NCBI GenBank assembly: GCA_031428975.1
Contig: JANOYR010000282.1
Span: 1-6,512, forward strand
Direction: 5' to 3'
Length of the DNA: 6,512 bases
DNA from: JAAFIP01 sp031428975
GTDB lineage: Bacteria > Pseudomonadota > Gammaproteobacteria > Burkholderiales > Burkholderiaceae_C
A model generated the notes under the pieces. It had not been told where the DNA came from and ran no database searches. It saw only the letters and a program-made list of their open reading frames with translations. Position 1 is the stretch's first letter; the number at the start of each line of letters is the position of its first letter. Positions 1 to 5,488 of the stretch are shown here, piece by piece. The translations under genes and the position numbers were made by a program.

Positions 1-2400
1 CGCGCAAGTTGGCTAGAGCTACTGGGGCGCTACATGATTGCCCAGCGCAACGCCAAAAAGCAACTGCAGCGCTGTATTTTTCCGCGTTACCACCAGCTGG
101 ACGTGACGCGCAAGCTGCAAGCCGCCGTGCTGGCTGACGGCGCTGGTGGCAAATATTTGGTACAGCACTCTGCGGGCTCGGGCAAAACCAACTCTATTGC
201 ATGGACGGCACATTTTTTGGCTGAACTGCATGATGCGCAGCACCGCAAGCTGTTTGACACGGTGCTGGTGGTGTCAGACCGCAATGTGATAGATGCCCAA
301 CTGCAAGACGCACTGTTTGATTTTGAGCGCACCAGCGGCGTGGTGGCCAGCATTAAAAACACCGAAGGCAGCAAAAGCAAAGCACTGGCGCAGGCGCTTT
401 CTGGCGACAAAAAAATTGTGGTGTGCACGATTCAAACCTTTCCTTTTGCGCTAGATGCCGTGCGCGAACTGGCCGCCACTCAGGGCAAGCGCTTTGCAGT
501 GATTGCCGATGAAGCCCACAGTTCGCAAACAGGCGATGCCGCCACCAAGCTCAAGGCGCTGCTGTCACAAGAAGAACTGGCAGAGCTGGCCGATGGCGGC
601 GAGCTGGCAATCGACGACGTGCTGGCGGCCAATATGCAGGGGCGTGCGGCGGATGGTGGCATTACTTTTGTGGCGTTTACCGCTACGCCAAAAAACAAAA
701 CTCTAGAGCTCTTTGGCACGCGCCCAGACCCATCGCGTAAGCCCGCGCCCGACAATGTGCCTGCGCCCTTTCATGTGTATTCAATGCGCCAAGCGATTGA
801 AGAAAAGTTCATCTTAGATGTGCTGCAAAACTACACGCCTTACAAACTGGCCTTTAAGCTGGCACACGATGGCCAAGAATATGACGAGCGCAGCATAGAG
901 CGGCTGGTGGAGCGCAATGCAGCCATGAAAGGCATCATGGGATGGGTGCGGCTGCATCCCTACAACATTGCCCAAAAGGTGCAGCTGGTGGTAGAGCATT
1001 ACCGCAGCACGGTGGCTCCCCTGCTGGGCGGCAAAGCCAAGGCAATGGTGGTGGTGGCCAGCAGGCTGGAAGCGGTGCGCTGGCAACTGGCGGTAAACCG
1101 CTACATCCGAGAGCGGGGCTACAAAATTGGCACGCTGGTGGCTTTTTCGGGTGAGGTAAGCGATACGCAGTCTGACCCAGACGGCTTTACCGAAAACAGC
1201 CTCCTGCTCAATCCGCAACTCAAAGGCCGCGATATTCGCGAGGCTTTTAAGGGCGATGACTACCAAATACTGCTGGTGGCCAACAAGTTTCAGACCGGCT
1301 TTGACCAGCCCCTGCTGTGCGGCATGTATGTGGACAAAATGCTAGGTGGCATACAGGCGGTGCAAACCCTGAGCCGTTTAAACCGCGCCCACCCCGGCAA
1401 AGACACCACCTATGTGCTGGATTTTGTCAACGATGCGACCGACGTGTTGGCAGCTTTTAAAACCTACTTTGCCACCGCCGAGCTCACCAGCACTACCGAC
1501 CCGATGCTGGTGTACAACCTGCGTGCCAAGCTGGATGCGGCGGGACATTACGATGATTTTGAGGTGAACCGTGTGGTGGCGGTGGAGCTTGACCCGCAGG
1601 CCAAACAAAGCGAGCTGGTGCGCGCACTAGAACCCGTGGCGGACCGGGTGATGCGCAGCTACAAAACGGCGCAAACGGCACTGGCAGTGTCTAAAGCCGC
1701 AGGCAACACGCAAGAAGCCAAGGCCGCACAAGACCAGCTAGACGTGTTGGTTTTGTTCAAAGGCGACATGGGCGCGTATGTGCGGCTTTATACCTTTTTG
1801 TCGCAAATATTTGACTACGGCAATACCGACATTGAAAAACGCGCGATCTTTTTCAAACGGCTTGCACCGCTTTTAGAGTTTGGCCGTGAGCGCGAGGGGG
1901 TTGACTTATCCAAAGTGGTGCTCACCCACCACAATCTTAAAAATCTAGGCGTGCAAAAAATCACTTTGCTGGCAGGCGAAGCCCTGAAGCTTGACCCGAT
2001 TACCGAGGCGGGTAGCGCCATGGTGCGCGAGCCTGAATCGGTGTATATGAGTGCGTTGATTGCCAAACTCAACGAGGTATTTGGCGGCGAAACGAGCGAG
2101 CAAGACCAGCTGCGTTATGTGAACGGCACGCTGCTAGGCAAGGTGCTTGAATCGGTCACGCTGCAGCAGCAGGCCACCAACAATACCAAAGAGCAGTTTG
2201 CGAACTCGCCAGACTTGAAAAACGAATTACAAAATACGGTGATTAGCACCATGGATGCACACACCATCATGAGCACGCAAGCGCTCAATTCACCGATTGT
2301 GCTGCGCGGGATCTTGGATGTGCTGCTCAACCATGCGGGGCTTTATGAGTCGCTGCGCGAGCGGGCGCAGACAAATTTTGAACAAAAGAAGCAACTTTAA
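1..2400 (+). CDS. hsdR: Type I restriction enzyme, R (HsdR) subunit; 5'-truncated by the window edge
   Basis: HsdR is the ATP-dependent translocase and endonuclease subunit of type I restriction-modification complexes (R2M2S); it moves unmodified DNA and cuts it far from the recognition site. The frame is open from base 1, and an ATG at 34 lies in mid-domain, so the real start is upstream. SF2 helicase motifs occur in order: RYHQ (85-96) before motif I; Walker A GSGKT (175-189); DEAH (508-519) followed by SSQTG; motif III FTATP (676-690); motif IV-like VVVASR (about 1048-1065); motif V NKFQTGFDQP (1282-1311); motif VI QTLSRLNR (1363-1386). The remaining roughly 340 codons match the helical C-terminal part of HsdR, which contacts the methylase core. 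The N-terminal PD-(D/E)xK nuclease domain is not in the window. No frameshift or internal stop is seen over 799 codons, so this part looks intact. hsdM and hsdS are not present downstream and would be expected upstream. Gene identity is secure; recognition specificity cannot be told from HsdR. Confidence 0.95.
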   Translation, partial: RASWLELLGRYMIAQRNAKKQLQRCIFPRYHQLDVTRKLQAAVLADGAGGKYLVQHSAGSGKTNSIAWTAHFLAELHDAQHRKLFDTVLVVSDRNVIDAQLQDALFDFERTSGVVASIKNTEGSKSKALAQALSGDKKIVVCTIQTFPFALDAVRELAATQGKRFAVIADEAHSSQTGDAATKLKALLSQEELAELADGGELAIDDVLAANMQGRAADGGITFVAFTATPKNKTLELFGTRPDPSRKPAPDNVPAPFHVYSMRQAIEEKFILDVLQNYTPYKLAFKLAHDGQEYDERSIERLVERNAAMKGIMGWVRLHPYNIAQKVQLVVEHYRSTVAPLLGGKAKAMVVVASRLEAVRWQLAVNRYIRERGYKIGTLVAFSGEVSDTQSDPDGFTENSLLLNPQLKGRDIREAFKGDDYQILLVANKFQTGFDQPLLCGMYVDKMLGGIQAVQTLSRLNRAHPGKDTTYVLDFVNDATDVLAAFKTYFATAELTSTTDPMLVYNLRAKLDAAGHYDDFEVNRVVAVELDPQAKQSELVRALEPVADRVMRSYKTAQTALAVSKAAGNTQEAKAAQDQLDVLVLFKGDMGAYVRLYTFLSQIFDYGNTDIEKRAIFFKRLAPLLEFGREREGVDLSKVVLTHHNLKNLGVQKITLLAGEALKLDPITEAGSAMVREPESVYMSALIAKLNEVFGGETSEQDQLRYVNGTLLGKVLESVTLQQQATNNTKEQFANSPDLKNELQNTVISTMDAHTIMSTQALNSPIVLRGILDVLLNHAGLYESLRERAQTNFEQKKQL

Positions 2401-2448
2401 AACACTGGCTAGACCAGCATTTTGCTAGCTTGGCATTTACTTTGCTTG

Positions 2449-2985
2449 TCATTTAGCCAGCCGCGCAAAGGTTTTGCGAAACTTTGCCACCTTGGGCGCT
2501 GCCACGGCCATGCAGTAGCCTTGGCCGGGATTGCGCTCAAAAAAATCTTGGTGGTATTCCTCTGCGGCGCTGTAGTTTTGCAGGGGCTGCACTTCGGTGA
2601 CGATGGGGCTGCTGTAGTGTTTGGCCGCAGTTAGCTCAGCAATGATGGCAAGTGCTTCCTGCTGCTGCGCAGCGTTGGTGTAATAAATGCCGCTGCGGTA
2701 TTGTGTGCCTGAGTCGTTGCCTTGGCGATTGAGCGTGGTGGGGTCGTGGATGACGAAGAAAATTTCTAAAATCTCGCGGGCACTGATCAGCGCAGGGTCA
2801 TACACCAGCTTCACCACTTCGTTATGGCCCGTGCGGCCCGTGCAGACTTGCTCGTAACTGGGGTTGATGGCTTCGCCATTGCTGTAGCCGCTTTCGACAT
2901 CTAAGATGCCTTTGACGGCGACATAGACCGATTCGGTGCACCAAAAACAGCCGCCGCCTAGGGTAATAGTTTGAGAATTATTCAT
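2449..2985 (-). CDS. msrA: Peptide methionine (S)-S-oxide reductase MsrA
   Basis: MsrA reduces methionine-S-sulfoxide, free or in proteins, back to methionine, with thioredoxin as usual electron donor; it is a cytoplasmic oxidative-damage repair enzyme. The 178-residue protein is a complete single-domain MsrA. The signature GGCFWCTE holds catalytic Cys13. Residues matching the E. coli active site are Tyr44, Glu56 (in TGHNE), Asp91 and Tyr96 (in GNDSGTQYRS). The probable resolving cysteine is Cys158 in the C-terminal GYC, followed by a PKVAKFR tail typical of the short MsrA form. Cys16 and Cys48 are additional cysteines. No signal peptide and no fused MsrB domain are present. The start is well fixed: an in-frame TGA lies at 2992-2994, three codons upstream, and a Shine-Dalgarno-like GGTGA overlaps it 6 nt from the ATG. 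The gene is convergent with hsdR (48 nt between stops) and 100 nt downstream of the lyase gene, so it is probably transcribed alone or by read-through. Confidence 0.97.
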   Translation of the reverse strand: MNNSQTITLGGGCFWCTESVYVAVKGILDVESGYSNGEAINPSYEQVCTGRTGHNEVVKLVYDPALISAREILEIFFVIHDPTTLNRQGNDSGTQYRSGIYYTNAAQQQEALAIIAELTAAKHYSSPIVTEVQPLQNYSAAEEYHQDFFERNPGQGYCMAVAAPKVAKFRKTFARLAK

Positions 2986-2991
2986 TAAATG

Positions 2992-2996
2992 TCACC
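2992..2996 (-). promoter_or_regulatory. Ribosome binding site of msrA
   Basis: On the minus strand the sequence GGTGA lies 6 nt before the msrA ATG (2985). It matches the 3' half of the consensus AGGAGGTGA. Together with the overlapping in-frame TGA it decides the start codon. Confidence 0.55.
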
Positions 2997-3017
2997 GTCA
3001 TATGGTCATAGTATGCT

Positions 3018-3046
3018 ATTAAAAATTAGCGGAAAATTATCGAAAA
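3018..3046 (-). promoter_or_regulatory. Possible sigma-70-type promoter for msrA (weak)
   Basis: The 100-nt gap upstream of msrA is clearly AT-rich compared with both flanking genes. Within it, the minus strand has TTTAAT (3018-3023, 5 of 6 matches to the -10 consensus). A poor -35 candidate, TTTTCG (3041-3046, 3 of 6), lies 17 nt upstream of it. CATACT, closer to the gene, is an alternative -10. The AT-rich setting supports a promoter somewhere here, but the exact hexamers are a guess. Confidence 0.25.
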
Positions 3047-3060
3047 ATCATAGAAATGAT
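3043..3060 (-). terminator. Very weak terminator-like hairpin after the lyase gene
   Basis: Read on the minus strand, about 26 nt after the lyase stop, ATCAT (3056-3060) and ATGAT (3047-3051) can pair around a 4-nt loop and are followed by a run of T. The stem is only five pairs with a single G-C pair, so it would be unstable. It is listed because it is the only hairpin plus T-run between the operon and msrA. Confidence 0.18.
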
Positions 3061-3085
3061 GGGCCAATTCATTTTTTTTCAACCG

Positions 3086-3940
3086 CTATTCGTAGCGTTT
3101 GGACAACTCCATGAGCTCTGGTGTGCCAATCAGTGCATTGAGTTGGTCGAAGTTGAGCATAGATTCTTGCACAGGGGCAGTTGTTCCGTGGATTTTGAGG
3201 CTGCTGTAGTAGCGCTGCAGGCTGTGCGCTACCGCACGCGCTGTGCCACCGGGAAAAATAACAATTTTAAAGCCGCGTTGGCCGAGCTCGTTCGCCGATT
3301 GCACAGGCGTTTTGCCGCCTTCCACCATATTGGCCAGCAGGGGAGTGCGCTGCGCAAAGCGTGTGCAGGCGGCATCCATTTGTTCTGGGCTACGCAGGGC
3401 CTCTATAAAAAGTGCATCGACCCCACATTCCAAATACCGCTCGGCGCGCTCCAGTGCAGCGTCTATGCCTTCGATGGCCAGGGCATCGGTGCGGGCCAAA
3501 ATTAAGGTATTGGCGCTGTGGCGTGCGTCTAGCGCAGCACGCAGCTTGCCGCACATCTCTTGCACGGGAATCACCGATTTGCCATCCAAATGCCCGCAGC
3601 GCTTGGGAAACGCTTGGTCTTCTAGCTGCACCATGGCCGCACCCGCGCGTTCAAACCCACGCACCGTGCGCTGCACATTGATCGCATTGCCAAAGCCCGT
3701 GTCCGCGTCGACAATCACCGGCGTTTGCACCCGCTCGGTGATGCGGGCCAGCGTGTCTTGCACCTCACTGTAGGTGGTCAAGCCCACATCGCTGCGGCCC
3801 AGCTTGGTGTAGGCAATAGAAGCACCCGACAAATACAGCGCCTCAAACCCCGCCTGCTCGGCAATAAGCGCCGTGAGTGCGTCGTATACCCCCGGGGCTA
3901 GCACGGGGCTGGGCTGGGCGAGTCTTTGTTTTAGATTCAT
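3086..3940 (-). CDS. Isocitrate lyase/PEP mutase superfamily lyase (methylisocitrate or 2,3-dimethylmalate lyase-like)
   Basis: Members of this superfamily with the KxCGH loop cleave a C-C bond in a 2-hydroxy-dicarboxylate or tricarboxylate, releasing pyruvate or glyoxylate plus a second acid, using Mg2+. The 284-residue protein is a full-length single TIM-barrel domain of the usual size. Visible active-site elements are SGA at 38-40 (substrate carboxylate loop), DADTGFG at 78-84 (Mg-binding aspartates), QLEDQ at 105-109, the mobile-loop motif KRCGH at 113-117 with catalytic Cys115, ARTDA at 149-153, and NMVEGG at 204-209. KRCGH argues for a lyase and against a PEP or CPEP phosphonomutase. 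PrpB has SGG where this protein has SGA, and no prpC, prpD or acnD is near, so methylisocitrate is not assured as substrate; dimethylmalate or another alkyl-malate is possible. The start is fixed by an in-frame TGA at 3953-3955 with no alternative start between. It follows the flavoprotein gene by 80 nt on the same strand and is probably co-transcribed. Family is certain, substrate is not. Confidence 0.9.
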   Translation of the reverse strand: MNLKQRLAQPSPVLAPGVYDALTALIAEQAGFEALYLSGASIAYTKLGRSDVGLTTYSEVQDTLARITERVQTPVIVDADTGFGNAINVQRTVRGFERAGAAMVQLEDQAFPKRCGHLDGKSVIPVQEMCGKLRAALDARHSANTLILARTDALAIEGIDAALERAERYLECGVDALFIEALRSPEQMDAACTRFAQRTPLLANMVEGGKTPVQSANELGQRGFKIVIFPGGTARAVAHSLQRYYSSLKIHGTTAPVQESMLNFDQLNALIGTPELMELSKRYE

Positions 3941-3966
3941 AGTGTATTGATCTCATTTCGGCTGTT

Positions 3967-4004
3967 CTTTTGCGTCTTTTGCGTAACCTTCGCGTCCTCT
4001 GCGT
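3967..4004. repeat. Four 9-nt degenerate repeats (CYTYTGCGT) in the intergenic gap
   Basis: On the plus strand four 9-nt units lie in a row: 3967-3975 and 3976-3984 are identical (CTTTTGCGT). After two bases (AA) come 3987-3995 (CCTTCGCGT) and 3996-4004 (CCTCTGCGT). On the coding strand the units read ACGCAAAAG, ACGCGAAGG and ACGCAGAGG. They fill about half of the 80-nt gap between the flavoprotein and lyase genes and lie outside both coding frames. From memory, similar ACGCAAAGG strings occur as dispersed intergenic elements in many bacteria; that link is not tested here. A function is unknown. Confidence 0.7.
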
Positions 4005-4020
4005 CCGGCCAAGTCCGCAT

Positions 4021-5484
4021 TCAAGTCCTAGGCCCAGCAACCATCTTAGAAGCAGTGCGGGCCGCAATAGCCCCCCCAGCCACCGCGCTGAGCAGCCCAT
4101 TGCCCGACAAATAGCCCCATACCGCATCGCCAGACACGCCCCGCGCCGCGCCGCCAGCGGCCAGTAAATTGGCAAAGGGCATGCCGCGCTGGTCTAATAC
4201 ACGGCACTGCGCATCAATATCGAGTCCGCCTTGGGTATGAAACAGTGCGCCCGTGACCTTGACCGCATAAAAGGGCTCAAGCAAAGCGCGTTTAAACACC
4301 CGTTTGTCTGAATAGCGCTTCAATTTTCCGTTTTTTACAGGTTTTAAACCCAATGTCAGCGTAATATCGTTCAACGTTGCTATCACATCCGTAGTATCAC
4401 AGCCTATCAAAGCAGCCAAAGCGTGTGCGTCAGCACAGGTTTTTACAGCCCCGGCTTTTTCAGCCTCAACAAAATCGGGGAAACTGCGTGCGAGTTCCAA
4501 AATTGCGCCGTCAAACACATTCCACGCCACGCCACCCGGCTGCGCCAACACATGCACCGCCGCTTCGGAGTAGCCTTGCGTTTCGTCGTGAAAGCGCGCG
4601 CCCTTGGCATTGAGCTGCACGCCGCCTTCCATCATGAGCGCCCAGCTAATCAACGCGCCTTGGGGCACTGCCCACGAGCCATGGCCTTGGTAGCCGCCCA
4701 AGTCTGCCATGCGTGCGCCCAATTGCTTGCCCCATGCAATGGCGCTGCCGTCGTTACCCGCATGGCCTGCAAACAACGCGTCTTGCATCTCGGGCAGCAG
4801 TTCGCGCACCATGGCGGTGTTGCCACCAAATCCGTTGCACGCCAAGATGAGCGCGTCGCAGCGCAAATACTCCATGCGCCCGTCTGGCCGCTGGTAACCC
4901 ACACCAATGATGTGCGGCGCGTCGCCAGCGTATCCATCTGCGTCGTTCTGCACATAAATCTCGCGCACCGTCGCCTGCGTCAGAATGTCAACGCCCGCAG
5001 CAGTAGCCGCGCGCTCTAGCTGAGCAATCAGCGCTGCACCTGTTTTTTGCGGCACAGCATGCATGCGGCGCACGCTGTGGCCGGGATACAAAAAACCATC
5101 AAGTACTATAAATTCGATAGCGTTTTTTGATGACAGCAAAGTGAGAATGGCCGGTATTTCTTGAGAATAAGCCTGCACAAGATGCTTGGCCGCCCTGCCA
5201 TGCGCCTTGGCCGATATGTCTTTGGCAAACCGCGCGGGCGCGTCTTCAATGCCCGCAGCCATTTGCATGGGCGTGCCCGCTGCGGGTATAAAACCCGATG
5301 ACAGCGCGGTGGACCCCGCAGGCTGCGCATCGCGCTCAAGCAGCACACAGTCCACGCCCGCATCACGCAGCGCTATGCCCGCCACCAAGCCACACGCACC
5401 AGCGCCCACCACTGCCACCTGCGTGTGCGGGGCATCTGCAGGTGGCTGGCCCAACACGATGCGTGGTTGCATAAGCTCAGCCAT
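4021..5484 (-). CDS. FAD-dependent oxidoreductase, fumarate reductase/succinate dehydrogenase flavoprotein-like (FAD_binding_2 type)
   Basis: Soluble flavoproteins of this family oxidise or reduce C-C bonds next to carboxyl or keto groups; relatives include fumarate reductase, tricarballylate dehydrogenase and 3-ketosteroid dehydrogenase. The 487-residue protein starts with a Rossmann FAD site, VVGAGACG (25-32), with Glu50 ending the second strand, then the flavin loop STALSSGF (58-65). ALILACNGFGGN (211-222) is the second dinucleotide-contact segment. The C-terminal part has HTQGGLDID (416-424), like the HTxGG of fumarate reductases, and a final FAD segment with SGDAVWGYLSGNG (451-463). The arginine that acts as proton donor in true fumarate reductases is not seen at the aligned place, so the substrate is probably different. 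There is no signal peptide, heme domain or membrane segment. The frame runs open to 5580, but those 32 extra codons lie inside the upstream gene; ATG 5484 is chosen because it precedes the conserved start by a normal length and lies 4 nt after the upstream stop. No clear Shine-Dalgarno is seen, suggesting translational coupling. Confidence 0.85.
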   Translation of the reverse strand: MAELMQPRIVLGQPPADAPHTQVAVVGAGACGLVAGIALRDAGVDCVLLERDAQPAGSTALSSGFIPAAGTPMQMAAGIEDAPARFAKDISAKAHGRAAKHLVQAYSQEIPAILTLLSSKNAIEFIVLDGFLYPGHSVRRMHAVPQKTGAALIAQLERAATAAGVDILTQATVREIYVQNDADGYAGDAPHIIGVGYQRPDGRMEYLRCDALILACNGFGGNTAMVRELLPEMQDALFAGHAGNDGSAIAWGKQLGARMADLGGYQGHGSWAVPQGALISWALMMEGGVQLNAKGARFHDETQGYSEAAVHVLAQPGGVAWNVFDGAILELARSFPDFVEAEKAGAVKTCADAHALAALIGCDTTDVIATLNDITLTLGLKPVKNGKLKRYSDKRVFKRALLEPFYAVKVTGALFHTQGGLDIDAQCRVLDQRGMPFANLLAAGGAARGVSGDAVWGYLSGNGLLSAVAGGAIAARTASKMVAGPRT

Positions 5485-5488
5485 ACTG

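Noticed and set aside
814..1266. A 150-codon minus-strand frame inside hsdR
   Set aside because: It lies opposite conserved HsdR helicase motifs, and its translation has no domain pattern. It is a shadow frame.
2405..2429. Short inverted repeats (CTGG/CCAG and GCTAG/CTAGC) in the gap between hsdR and msrA, considered as a bidirectional terminator
   Set aside because: The stems are only 4-5 pairs, compete with each other, and are not followed by a clear T-run on either strand. The convergent position makes a terminator plausible, but the sequence does not show one convincingly.
3056..3505. A 149-codon plus-strand frame opposite the lyase gene
   Set aside because: It overlaps the lyase active-site coding region in antisense and shows no family motif.
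3086..3940. Carboxyphosphonoenolpyruvate or PEP phosphonomutase function, which would suggest phosphonate biosynthesis
   Set aside because: The mobile loop reads KRCGH with the lyase cysteine, and no phosphonate biosynthesis partner gene is nearby.
3967..4004. CRISPR array
   Set aside because: The repeat units are 9 nt and directly adjacent without spacers, and no cas gene is present.
4423..5019. A 198-codon open frame on the plus strand antisense to the flavoprotein gene
   Set aside because: It has low-complexity, Cys/His/Arg-rich composition typical of an antisense shadow of a GC-rich gene, no recognisable domain, and full overlap with a clearly conserved flavoprotein.
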